Shown one piece after another: positions 17,044-24,976 of a stretch of DNA of 61,738 bases (within the stretch, counting starts at the first letter, position 1; every line of letters starts with the position of its first letter). The stretch lies in NCBI GenBank assembly GCA_035575515.1, contig DATLXU010000058.1, positions 1 through 61,738 on the forward strand. The letters are read 5' to 3'. The DNA comes from DATLXU01 sp035575515 (GTDB lineage: Bacteria > Acidobacteriota > Blastocatellia > UBA7656). The notes below the pieces were generated by a model. The model saw only the letters and a program-made list of their open reading frames with translations, ran no database searches and was not told where the DNA came from. A program made the translations under genes and the position numbers.

Positions 17044-19026
17044 ATGAGCCTGCGCGCCGCGCGCACGAAAAATCCTTCGCCGGATTCGCCTCCGCTCAAT
17101 ATCAGTAGCCTTCAAACCGGCTCTGGGAGCCAGTTTCAGGGTGCGACTGTAGTGAAGGTGTTCGCCGCGCTTGCCGCCCTCACTTTCCTGCTGCGCATTT
17201 TTTACGCGGGCCATCTTTACCAGGATGACGGGCTGTGGTTCACGTCAGCCGAAGAGTTGATGCGTGGCAAGGCGCTTTATCGCGAAATTTATTTCGATAA
17301 GCCTCCCGCACTGCCGCTCGTTTACGCCGGCCTTTTCAAAATCTTTGGTCCGCACATTCTCACGATTAGGCTCTTCACGATTTTTTATTCGCTCGCGGTC
17401 TCATTCGTGCTTTACCTGTTCGGCGCGTGGCTTTACGAGAGGCGAACGGGGCTGATTGCTGCGGCCTTGTTTGCAGTCTTCAGCACGACTTATCAGGAAG
17501 GGCACTTTCAAGGATTCAACACGGATTTTCTGATGGCGCTGCCATACACGGCTGGCGTTTATCTGCTCGCGCGCTCGCAAGGCGCGATGTTTGGCCCCGT
17601 CGTCGCACGAGCGCAAAGCCTGCGGTTTGCATTCATTGGCGGCGCGCTCATCGGTATTGCATTTCAAACGAACCCGAAAGCAGCGTTCGCGCTGCTGTTC
17701 TTCGCCGCGCTTTTACTTATCGCGCGCAGAACAGTGGTCAGTAGTCAGTGGTCAGTGGCCGGGGATAAAACGGAAAGCAGAGGGCAGAAAGCAGAAGGCA
17801 AAAGCATGACTTCTAATGAGCCGGATTCAGGTCGTCAAACTGCAAGCGGGAAACTGACCGCTGCCTTCTGCGCGCTTGCGGGTTTCGCGGCGGGCGCGCT
17901 GCCTTTCTGGATTTACATCGCGGCTACTCATTCGCTTTCCGAGTACTGGCTCTACGTCTGGGATTGGGGTTCAAGGTACGCTCGATACTATGGCGCACGG
18001 GCTATTGCCGCGTCGGCGCTGCGCCAGAGTGTGGATTACTTCGCGCTCAATAACACGCTGCTTGTCGCCCTCGCGTTCGTCGCCGTCTCTACAATCAGGC
18101 GAGCGAAAGCAAATCGTAGCGAAGCCGCGAAACTGGCTCTGGGAGCCGATTCCGTGACAGCAAGTGAATTCAGGGCCGATTTGACTCTGCTCTTGTGGTT
18201 CGCCGTCTCTTACGCCGGACTTGCCGTCGGCGGGAGGTTCTTCGGCCATTACTTCTTTCAAATACTTCCAAGCCTGTGTCTAATCGGCGCGCGCGGGCTT
18301 GTCAGCATAAATGAATCGCTCAAGGCTCAATCTGATTCAAGCAGCAAGCCGCGATGGTTGCGCGCGTTCAGCAACCGCCGCGCCCTTTTTGCTGCGCTCG
18401 CCATTGGCTTTGCCGTCACGATTGTCCGGTTTCATTCTCGAACAGTCACGCTTGCTGTTGATTGGGCGCGTGGAACTAAAAGCGATGCGACTCGCGAGTG
18501 GTTTCATGAAATCTTGAACCGCGAAGAGCGGATGGTCGCTGCCGGGATAAAAGATATGCCCGACGGCGCGGCTGATCGCGTCGGCGTTGAAGCGATGCGC
18601 GTTGCTGAGAAAGTGAAACGGGCGGACGAACAAAGCGCGTCATCGGATTATCTCTTTGTCTGGGGCTACCGGCCTGAGATTTATTTCTGGACGGACCTAA
18701 AACCTGCATCTCGATATCTGAGCACGCAGCCGCTCACGGGAGTTCCGGCTGACGTTCATTACTTCGGCGACGGCTACCATCCGATACTAGATGAAAACGT
18801 GACGGCTGCGGCTCGGCTTCAATTGCTTCGTGACTTAGAGCAGACGCGACCCGAATACATCGTCGACGAGCTTGGCGCGTTCAACGCCGCGCTTTCGATA
18901 AAGAGCTTCCCGGAACTCGCAGGCTTTATGGAAGAGTACAAGCCGCTCGGAATGATCGAGCGGTTTATGATTTATCGCAGAAAAGAATTCACAAAAGGGC
19001 GTCGCAGGCGCAACGCCGAACCTTGA
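17044..19026 (+). CDS. Membrane glycosyltransferase (ArnT/PMT type) with three repeat insertions
   Basis: A polytopic membrane protein of 660 aa resembling the GT39/GT83 dolichyl- or undecaprenyl-phosphate-sugar transferases. A first transmembrane helix is followed by the loop YQDDGLWFTSAEELMRG, where the paired acidic residues are the expected catalytic site, then FDKPPALPLVYA and many further helices. A soluble C-terminal domain (about 490-660) contains YLFVWGYRPEIYFWTDL. ATG 17044 is chosen; GTG 16993 is also open. Three repeats lie in frame: a palindrome near residues 24-31 (TGSGSQF), a heptamer fold-back (SSQWSVA...RGQKAEGK, about residues 230-276) and a second palindrome copy (KLALGADS). 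They fall in the N-terminal tail or loops and may be tolerated. Confidence 0.85.
   Translation: MSLRAARTKNPSPDSPPLNISSLQTGSGSQFQGATVVKVFAALAALTFLLRIFYAGHLYQDDGLWFTSAEELMRGKALYREIYFDKPPALPLVYAGLFKIFGPHILTIRLFTIFYSLAVSFVLYLFGAWLYERRTGLIAAALFAVFSTTYQEGHFQGFNTDFLMALPYTAGVYLLARSQGAMFGPVVARAQSLRFAFIGGALIGIAFQTNPKAAFALLFFAALLLIARRTVVSSQWSVAGDKTESRGQKAEGKSMTSNEPDSGRQTASGKLTAAFCALAGFAAGALPFWIYIAATHSLSEYWLYVWDWGSRYARYYGARAIAASALRQSVDYFALNNTLLVALAFVAVSTIRRAKANRSEAAKLALGADSVTASEFRADLTLLLWFAVSYAGLAVGGRFFGHYFFQILPSLCLIGARGLVSINESLKAQSDSSSKPRWLRAFSNRRALFAALAIGFAVTIVRFHSRTVTLAVDWARGTKSDATREWFHEILNREERMVAAGIKDMPDGAADRVGVEAMRVAEKVKRADEQSASSDYLFVWGYRPEIYFWTDLKPASRYLSTQPLTGVPADVHYFGDGYHPILDENVTAAARLQLLRDLEQTRPEYIVDELGAFNAALSIKSFPELAGFMEEYKPLGMIERFMIYRRKEFTKGRRRRNAEP
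17114..17136. repeat. GGCTC..GAGCC palindrome, copy 1
   Basis: AAACCGGCTCTGGGAGCCAG followed by TTT: stem GGCTC-TGG-GAGCC with AAAC/GTTT-like flanks. It lies in frame near the 5' end of the membrane glycosyltransferase gene. Other copies are at 18130, 38580 and 53034. Confidence 0.75.
17732..17871. repeat. Heptamer fold-back element A (inside the glycosyltransferase gene)
   Basis: Four 7-bp units of CAGTGGT type (17732-17759) are followed by four of GCAGAAG type (17777-17804). The right side ends in TGCCTTCTGC (17862-17871), the exact complement of GCAGAAGGCA at 17791-17800. The element is read in frame and adds a low-complexity loop to the protein. Confidence 0.75.
18130..18151. repeat. GGCTC..GAGCC palindrome, copy 2
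   Basis: AAACTGGCTCTGGGAGCC followed by GATT, again in frame in the same glycosyltransferase gene (KLALGAD). It differs from copy 1 by only a few bases. Confidence 0.7.
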
Positions 19027-19106
19027 GCCTGTTCGGAGCCATCATCTACAAATCTGAAGAGTCGACATCACGCAGCGACGACGCCGCCGCAGAGATACGC
19101 AACGAA

Positions 19107-19892
19107 TTATTTGCGCGATGCGCTTTCAACCGCGCGCCATTCATTCAGCAATTCAGCCAGATGAACGCGATTGCCGAGCAGGCAGGCGTGGCCCGCGCCC
19201 TTAATGATCTTCACCGTAGCATTACGCATTCGCGCCGCCATCCTGCGCGCTTCTTTCGCGGAAGAAACAAGCAAATCTTTTTCGCCTGCGATGAAAAGTG
19301 TGGGCGCTTCAATCTCCGATAGGCGATCCTCGATATTCAGCTCAGCGATTAACTGCAAGCGGCGCGCGTAGCCTTCTTTCTTTACTGTGCGAATCGCTTT
19401 GAAGAATCGGCGGCGATCATCGCGGCTCACTCCATCCAGATGCAATCCAAGAGCGCAGGCCGCAAATCGCACGGGCCAAAGCAATCGAAATGGCAAGACG
19501 GAAGCGAGCCACGCGGCGAGGCGGATTTTCAGCCGCTTGCGAAATCGCGGGAATGAATTCACGACGACGAGCCGCTCGACCATCTGCGGATAGCGGAGCG
19601 CGAACATCATCGCAACGGTTCCGCCAAATGACTCGCCCAGAATTATCGCTCGCGTCTCTTTCGACTGCCTGATGATTGCAGCAACGTCATCCGTTAAGTC
19701 CTCATAAGTGAACCGGCCTGAATCGCGCGAGCGAAACGTCACGACCCGGTACGAACGCGCAAGCTCAGAGATTTGCTTGAACAGCAACTCGCCCGTTCCA
19801 TCAAGCCCCGCGATGTAGATGAGAGTGGTCAGTGGTCGGTGGTCAGTTGTCAGTTGTTTGTTCTTATTAGAGTGTTTCTCTTTGGCATACAT
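19107..19892 (-). CDS. Alpha/beta hydrolase whose start region comes from a repeat
   Basis: A hydrolase of 261 aa with the nucleophile elbow GESFGG (about residue 87) and the catalytic His in GAGHACLLG near the end. YIAGLDGTGELLF forms the oxyanion-hole loop. The ORF can be opened at GTG 19934 or ATG 19892. Both lie within heptamer fold-back element B, so about 20 N-terminal residues (KNKQLTTDHRPLTT) are translated repeat, and neither start has a good ribosome site. The true N-terminus is therefore uncertain; the conserved fold begins at TLIYIAGLDG. The gene lies just downstream of pyrF and the substrate is unknown. Confidence 0.78.
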   Translation of the reverse strand: MYAKEKHSNKNKQLTTDHRPLTTLIYIAGLDGTGELLFKQISELARSYRVVTFRSRDSGRFTYEDLTDDVAAIIRQSKETRAIILGESFGGTVAMMFALRYPQMVERLVVVNSFPRFRKRLKIRLAAWLASVLPFRLLWPVRFAACALGLHLDGVSRDDRRRFFKAIRTVKKEGYARRLQLIAELNIEDRLSEIEAPTLFIAGEKDLLVSSAKEARRMAARMRNATVKIIKGAGHACLLGNRVHLAELLNEWRAVESASRK

Positions 19893-19948
19893 TGATTGCA
19901 GCAATGGAAGATCACTTTGCTGACCACTGGCCACTGATCACTGACGGC
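19824..19948. repeat. Heptamer fold-back element B (between pyrF and hydrolase)
   Basis: The left side has five 7-bp units, AGTGGTC-like, at 19824-19858. The right side has four inverted units (TGACCAC, TGGCCAC, TGATCAC, TGACGGC) at 19921-19948. Read leftward, the right side supplies the TGA stop of pyrF (19938-19940). The remainder supplies the start codons and first residues of the hydrolase. Confidence 0.8.
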
Positions 19949-20678
19949 TGATTTCTTCCAGAATGCGCTCGGCAGCGGCGCGCGGCTCCCTGTGGTCTGT
20001 GATTGCGCGGCCTATGACGATGAAATCAGCGCCGTCGCGCAAAGCATCGGCAGGCGTGGAGATGCGTTTCTGGTCGCCTTGCGCAGACCACGCGGGTCGA
20101 ATGCCCGGCGTGAGTATGATGAATTGCTTGGCTGCGATACGCTCGCGGATGAGTCGAATCTCGCGCGGCGACGCGACTACTCCATCAAGCCCTGAATCGT
20201 GCGCAAGCATAGCGAGCCGCGCGACGGCGCTTTCAACATCTGAGTTGATGCCTACGTTTTCAAGGTCCGCGCGGTTCATGCTCGTAAGCACAGTCACGCC
20301 GAGCACGGCGGGCCGCGCTATCCACAATGGCCCGCGATCGCCAACTGCTTGAGCGGCGGCGCGCATCATCTCGGTTCCTCCGAGCGTGTGAACGTTGATA
20401 ATTGAAACGCCGAGCCGCGCCGCCGATTGAACCGCGCCAGCTACCGTGTTCGGTATGTCGTGAAATTTCAAGTCCAAAAAGATGCGCTCGCCCGATGACG
20501 CTATCTCGCGCACAAGCTCAGGCCCTTCGACTGTGAATAGCTGGCTGCCGATTTTGAACATGCCGACTACGCCGCTCAGTTGCTCAACGAGGCGAAGCGC
20601 GCTCGCGCGGTCAGGCACATCGAGCGCGACGACGAGTCGGTCTTTCACATACAGGTTTTGCCGGTTTGGATCGGTCAT
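19938..20678 (-). CDS. pyrF: Orotidine 5'-phosphate decarboxylase PyrF
   Basis: An enzyme of 246 aa catalysing the last step of UMP synthesis, OMP to UMP plus CO2. The active-site motif FLDLKFHDIPNTV (about residues 68-80) carries the Asp-Lys-Asp network, VVALDVPD opens the barrel, and TPGIRPAW plus GADFIVIGRAI form the phosphate-binding end. ATG 20678 is chosen (AAGAGAA upstream, matches family length) over an ATG 16 codons earlier. A good promoter lies at 20697-20726. The stop codon lies within heptamer repeat B. No other pyr genes are in the window. Confidence 0.95.
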   Translation of the reverse strand: MTDPNRQNLYVKDRLVVALDVPDRASALRLVEQLSGVVGMFKIGSQLFTVEGPELVREIASSGERIFLDLKFHDIPNTVAGAVQSAARLGVSIINVHTLGGTEMMRAAAQAVGDRGPLWIARPAVLGVTVLTSMNRADLENVGINSDVESAVARLAMLAHDSGLDGVVASPREIRLIRERIAAKQFIILTPGIRPAWSAQGDQKRISTPADALRDGADFIVIGRAITDHREPRAAAERILEEISRQ

Positions 20679-20696
20679 CTGCTGATTCTCTTTTCG

Positions 20697-20726
20697 ACTA
20701 TAGCTTGGACGAAAAATATGATTCAA
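20697..20726 (-). promoter_or_regulatory. pyrF promoter
   Basis: On the minus strand, TTGAAT (20721-20726) and TATAGT (20697-20702) are separated by 18 bp. The predicted leader is short (about 12 nt) and contains an AAGAGAA ribosome site. This makes pyrF independent of the upstream tatD group. Confidence 0.6.
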
Positions 20727-20827
20727 GCTGCGCGGAATTTGATAGAGTCAATACGGATTTGAAGCGCGCGGCTGAAATGAATCTCAATGGAGAATCTATT
20801 AAGCGATCTTCTCTTCATCTGATGGCT

Positions 20828-21289
20828 TCATCGCGCTTTAAGCTTCTTGCGCAGCCGCCACATCACGCGCGGCATCGTCACCCACGCCGAGCGCGGCAGC
20901 CGTTTCATTGATTGATTGAGCAGCGCGCGGTCCGCGTCGTTCAGCTTTATCTCGCAACGCCAGCTCTTCAACCGCTCGTTGATCTGTCGCATCTTCGCCT
21001 GCTCTTCAGTTGATGGCGCGCGGCCTTCGCGCATCGCCGCCATAAATTCAAACGCGCCGCTTTCGATTAATCCTTCGCGCAGGTGCGTGTTCAAGTGATG
21101 AGCCAATCGCTTGTCGGGCGGAAGCGCGCCGCTTTCAAACATCACTTCAAAATGGTCCGCAACGGGACAAGACTCTTCGCAAGGCACATCATCATCCGAC
21201 TGCGCGCCTGCCTCAGCCGCGCCGCCTTCGAGAGCGAACAGCAACAGGCTCAATTCCTGATGAGTGAACTCAACTGTTGCCGCGCTCAT
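20828..21289 (-). CDS. Hypothetical protein coupled to tatD
   Basis: A protein of 153 aa with no signal peptide or membrane segment. Its start overlaps the tatD stop as ATGA (21286-21289), which implies translational coupling. The N-terminal half is acidic (SDDDVPCEESCPVADHFEVMFESG) with two close cysteines. The C-terminal half is basic (MPRVMWRLRKKLKAR). No known domain was recognised. The pairing with TatD and PriA suggests a DNA or nucleotide context, but that is inference only. Confidence 0.7.
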   Translation of the reverse strand: MSAATVEFTHQELSLLLFALEGGAAEAGAQSDDDVPCEESCPVADHFEVMFESGALPPDKRLAHHLNTHLREGLIESGAFEFMAAMREGRAPSTEEQAKMRQINERLKSWRCEIKLNDADRALLNQSMKRLPRSAWVTMPRVMWRLRKKLKAR

Positions 21290-22092
21290 TTATTCGCCTC
21301 CACAGGTTCACGTTCATTGAGACGGAACACTCGTTTGAAATTCTCCGATGTCGCGCGGCCAATCTCTTCTGAGCTTGCGCCGCGGGCTTCGGCTATTGCG
21401 CGAGCGACCTCGACGACGTAAGCAGGCTCGTTGCGCCGTCCGCGAAAAGGAACCGGCGCAAGAAACGGGCTGTCGGTTTCGATGAGCAGTCTTTCAAGCG
21501 GAAGGATTTTAGCAGTCTCGCGCAGGTCGTCAGCCTTCTTGAACGTGACCACGCCTGAAAACGAAATATAAAATCCCAGCCTCACGGCTTCTTCCGCGAA
21601 AGCGCGCGTGCCGGTGAAGCAATGAATCACGCCCGGAAGGTTAGCGTCTTTCCATTCTTTGTCGAGAATCGCAAGCGTATCGGCTTCGGCCTCGCGCGTG
21701 TGAATGACGACGGGCAACCTGCGTTCGCGCGCCATTCTAAGCTGCCTGCGAAACGCCTCCTGCTGCACGTCGCGCGGCGAGTTGTCGTAGTGATAATCCA
21801 ATCCTATCTCGCCCCACGCGATGACTTTCGGATGCTCGGAAAGTTCAGCCAATCGCGCGTACAGCTTATCATCAAGCAAGCGGGCTTCGTGCGGGTGAAC
21901 GCCTACGGTCGTGTAGATGAACGGGAATTTTTCGGCTACGCGAAACGCGGCCTCGTGCGAATCGCGCGCAACATCGCCATCGCCGACGCAGACGATTATC
22001 TCAACGCCAGCGTCACGCGCACGCGCGATCATAGCCGTGCGGTCGCCGTCAAAATCCGACATTTCGATGTGCGCGTGTGAGTCTATGAACAT
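21286..22092 (-). CDS. tatD: TatD-family metal-dependent deoxyribonuclease
   Basis: A protein of 268 aa with the TatD TIM barrel and all expected metal ligands: HAHIE near the N-terminus, Glu in GEIGLDYHYD (about 95), His in VIHTREA and VIHCFTG, and Asp in IETDSPFLAP. TatD/YcfH enzymes are 3'-5' DNases that act on damaged or single-stranded DNA, and some also act on D-aminoacyl-tRNA. It follows priA with a 47-bp gap in the same direction and overlaps the next small gene, so the three probably form a DNA-maintenance operon. Confidence 0.93.
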   Translation of the reverse strand: MFIDSHAHIEMSDFDGDRTAMIARARDAGVEIIVCVGDGDVARDSHEAAFRVAEKFPFIYTTVGVHPHEARLLDDKLYARLAELSEHPKVIAWGEIGLDYHYDNSPRDVQQEAFRRQLRMARERRLPVVIHTREAEADTLAILDKEWKDANLPGVIHCFTGTRAFAEEAVRLGFYISFSGVVTFKKADDLRETAKILPLERLLIETDSPFLAPVPFRGRRNEPAYVVEVARAIAEARGASSEEIGRATSENFKRVFRLNEREPVEANK

Positions 22093-22139
22093 CGCCCAAG
22101 AATTCTAACCGCACAGTGGCTGCAAGCGCCAAGCCTGAT

Positions 22140-24692
22140 TTACATTAAACTGATCGGATCAACTTCAATAGAAATCGAGCGCGGGTTGTAGCCAAGCGAA
22201 ATCACCCGGTCCATCGCAACGTCGAGTGCTTCGCGGGCGCGAGTTCGGCTGCGCGCTTTAATCAATATCTGAAAACGATGCTCGCCCTTTATGCGCGCGA
22301 GCGGCGCAGGCGCAGGCCCAAGCACGCGCAAAGAAGAATCGCTTGCCTGTTGACGCAATTCGCGCGCGAGGTCGGTTGATATGCTGTTCGCTCGATCAAA
22401 TTCCTTGTCGTGAACGCAGATGTTTATGAGCGCGGAAAACGGCGGATAGTGCATCGAGCGGCGAAAGCTTATCTCGCGTTGATAAAACCCGTCGTAGTCC
22501 TGATCGCGCGCGCACACAAGCGAGTAATGCTCAGGATGATAGGTTTGAATGATGACGCGCCCTGCAAGCTCGCCTCGGCCCGCGCGGCCCGCGACCTGCG
22601 TGAGCAGTTGAAACGTGCGCTCGGCGGCGCGAAAGTCGGGCAGGCCCAAACCAGCATCAACCGAGATCACTCCGACCAGCGTCACGTTGTGAAAGTCATG
22701 TCCTTTGGCGATCATCTGCGTGCCAACGAGCAGATCAATCCCTCCGGCAGAAAATTCCATCAACATCTGCTCAAGGCTGCCGCGCCGCCGCGTCGTATCT
22801 CGATCAATACGCGCGATGTTCATCTGCGGATAAAGCTCGCGCAGCTTCGCTTCTAATTGCTCAGTCCCCTCGCCGACGTAGTGAATGTACTGTCCGTCGC
22901 AGGCCGAGCAGACCTTCGGCGCGGGTCGTATGTAGTTGCAGTAGTGGCATTGCAGGCTCTGATTGTAGCGGTGATATGTGAGCGTCACGTCGCAGTTGGG
23001 GCAATGAATCGCAAGCCCGCACGTCCGGCACAGCGCGAACGATGAATAACCTCGACGATTCAAGAGAATCATCGTCTGCTCGCCGCGCTCGTAGGTCTTG
23101 CCTATCGCGGTTTTCAATTCATCCGAAAAAGTCTGCTGCTTGCCGTGTCGCTTGAAGACCTCGCGCATGTCAACGACTTCGACATCGGCCAGCGCGCGAT
23201 TGCCGAAGCGCGTGTTCAATCTAATGTAGTTGTACTTTCCTGTGCGCGCGTTGTGAAAAGATTCGAGCGACGGCGTGGCCGAGCCAAGCACGACAACGGC
23301 GCCTGCGCGCACGGCTCGCATAATCGCGGTGTCGCGCCCGTGATAGCGCGGCGTGTCGTCCTGCTTGTAAGAAGTTTCGTGCTCTTCGTCGACAACAATG
23401 ATGCCCAGATTTTCGACCGGCGCAAATACTGCTGAGCGAGTGCCGATGACGACGCGCGCCTCGCCTTCCTTAATGCGCCGCCACTCGTCCGTGCGCTCGC
23501 CTTCAGACAAACTTGAATGAAGAATCGCAACCGCGTCGCCGAATATCGCGCGAAGCCTTCGCGAGAAGACGGGCGTGAGCGCGATTTCAGGCACGAGCAT
23601 CAGCGCCGTGAGTCCCTGACGAGTTGCCTCGCGCATTGCGCGAATATAGATTTCGGTCTTGCCGCTCCCCGTCACGCCGTGCAGAAGAAAGGTCGCGTAC
23701 CGGCGCTCATTGATCTGCGCGACTATCTGATCTAGCGCGCGTTGTTGATCTTCATTAAGCGTGACCAGATCAATCTCCTGCTGCTCGATGTGAGCGAGCG
23801 GATCGCGCCGGACTTCGCGCGCGAAGACTTCGACCAGACCGCGCCGCTCAAGCGTGCGAATGACAGAGGCCGACACGTTTGCCGCTTCAATCAATTCGCT
23901 CAGCGTGACGGCCTCGCCCGCCTCTCTCAATGCGTCAATCACGCGCTCCTGAGCTTCGCTCAGCTTGTCTGAAGTCCGAAGTCTGAAGTCCGAAGTCCGC
24001 GACCGACGCTTATCGTGATTGCCATTTTCAGGATTAGAGTCGTTACTCGCTTGGTCTGATTCCGACTTCCGACTTCGGACCTCGGACTTCGGAATGACAA
24101 GCCTGACCGCGTTTTGCAGCTTGGGTTTGAGTCGGCTCTCGACAACGCGTTGAGACACACTTACGTAACCGGCGCGCTCAAGCTGGCGAATGAGCGAGGC
24201 CATGCCTGATTTGGAGAGCTGTCGCTCAAGCTCGCGCGCGCCAATTGTGCCCGCGCCTGCGAGTAGCTCCAGCGCGCGATGTTTTGACGATGCCCAGCCG
24301 AAGCCCGATGGGAGATGAGAGAGCGCGGCTCGCCCCGCTTCCGTGATTGTTAAGACAAGCTCGGTCGCAACCGTTGCGCCGGCAGGCAGCGCAGTTCTTA
24401 GGCATTCGCCCCACGGCGCGTAGTAATAATCCGACATCCACTTTGTTAATTCCAAAATGTCGGGCGCGATGACGGGCGATTCGTCAACGAGTTCTTCAAC
24501 ATCTTTGATTTCGTACTCGGCGGTTTCGTCTTCGAGGCGCTGGCGAACGGCGACTATGAAGCCTGTTAGAAGCTTTTTACCGAGCGGGACGACGACGCGC
24601 GAGCCTGCGCGGGCGCGGCTTGCCATATCACCCGGCAAGCGATAGGTGAATGTCTGCCTGACGTAAAGTGGGACCGCAACCTCCGCATACAT
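22140..24692 (-). CDS. priA: Primosomal replication restart helicase PriA with inserted repeat
   Basis: A replication-restart helicase of 850 aa. It has an N-terminal 3'-DNA-binding domain (YAEVAVPLYVRQTFTYR), a winged helix, then helicase motifs GVTGSGKTE (Walker A) and VDEEHETSYK (DEEH box). Four CxxC pairs within CRTCGLAIHCPNC..CHYCNY..CSAC bind two zinc ions. The start is ATG 24692, which matches the conserved N-terminus; the ORF extension to 24965 is rejected. TACAAT lies 8 bases upstream (24701-24706), so the mRNA should be leaderless. Residues about 200-242 (KSEVRSRKSESDQ...RRSRTSDFRLRTSD) are encoded by heptamer fold-back C and lie in a linker before the helicase core. tatD follows. 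Confidence 0.95.
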   Translation of the reverse strand: MYAEVAVPLYVRQTFTYRLPGDMASRARAGSRVVVPLGKKLLTGFIVAVRQRLEDETAEYEIKDVEELVDESPVIAPDILELTKWMSDYYYAPWGECLRTALPAGATVATELVLTITEAGRAALSHLPSGFGWASSKHRALELLAGAGTIGARELERQLSKSGMASLIRQLERAGYVSVSQRVVESRLKPKLQNAVRLVIPKSEVRSRKSESDQASNDSNPENGNHDKRRSRTSDFRLRTSDKLSEAQERVIDALREAGEAVTLSELIEAANVSASVIRTLERRGLVEVFAREVRRDPLAHIEQQEIDLVTLNEDQQRALDQIVAQINERRYATFLLHGVTGSGKTEIYIRAMREATRQGLTALMLVPEIALTPVFSRRLRAIFGDAVAILHSSLSEGERTDEWRRIKEGEARVVIGTRSAVFAPVENLGIIVVDEEHETSYKQDDTPRYHGRDTAIMRAVRAGAVVVLGSATPSLESFHNARTGKYNYIRLNTRFGNRALADVEVVDMREVFKRHGKQQTFSDELKTAIGKTYERGEQTMILLNRRGYSSFALCRTCGLAIHCPNCDVTLTYHRYNQSLQCHYCNYIRPAPKVCSACDGQYIHYVGEGTEQLEAKLRELYPQMNIARIDRDTTRRRGSLEQMLMEFSAGGIDLLVGTQMIAKGHDFHNVTLVGVISVDAGLGLPDFRAAERTFQLLTQVAGRAGRGELAGRVIIQTYHPEHYSLVCARDQDYDGFYQREISFRRSMHYPPFSALINICVHDKEFDRANSISTDLARELRQQASDSSLRVLGPAPAPLARIKGEHRFQILIKARSRTRAREALDVAMDRVISLGYNPRSISIEVDPISLM
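23967..24094. repeat. Heptamer fold-back element C (in frame inside priA)
   Basis: Five 7-bp units of GTCCGAA type at 23967-24001 face five units of TTCGGAC type at 24060-24094. The element adds about 43 low-complexity residues to PriA without breaking the frame, in an interdomain linker. Confidence 0.85.
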
Positions 24693-24700
24693 CGCGCAGC

Positions 24701-24706
24701 ATTGTA
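24701..24706 (-). promoter_or_regulatory. -10 box of priA (leaderless)
   Basis: On the minus strand, GTGTACAAT ends 8 bases before the priA ATG, so the predicted first nucleotide is within about two bases of the start codon. No ribosome site is present. Confidence 0.4.
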
Positions 24707-24879
24707 CACGATACTGCGCTGAGATGACGAGTGGGGCGGCAGACTTACGCGAGTTGCTGTCGGTCAGATGACGTGATGCCAAATCACAAAATCGGCTACT
24801 TCGCAGCTTTTCAATCGCTGATTTCAAAACGCTACGATCGATTTGAATCAACGAACTCCACTCGTTTGCCCGCGCAACT

Positions 24880-24907
24880 TTGTCGCGGTTCGTCTGTGGT
24901 TTATAAT
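24880..24907 (+). promoter_or_regulatory. Promoter of the ATP-grasp gene
   Basis: TTGTCG (24880-24885), a 16-bp spacer and a perfect TATAAT (24902-24907). It gives a leader of about 60 nt ending in AAAGGAG before GTG 24977. Confidence 0.55.
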
Positions 24908-24976
24908 CTTGCCGTCTCGCGCTGCGAGGATTCAGCTTTTCATCCGGCATACATTGTTCAATCACAAAGGAGCGCC

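Noticed and set aside
24693..24965. N-terminal extension of the PriA ORF
   Set aside because: Conserved PriA sequence begins at MYAEVAVPLY (ATG 24692) and the -10 box lies inside the extension.
24731..24976. N-terminal extension of the ATP-grasp ORF
   Set aside because: It overlaps the priA start, contains the promoter of the ATP-grasp gene, and GTG 24977 has a clear AAAGGAG site.
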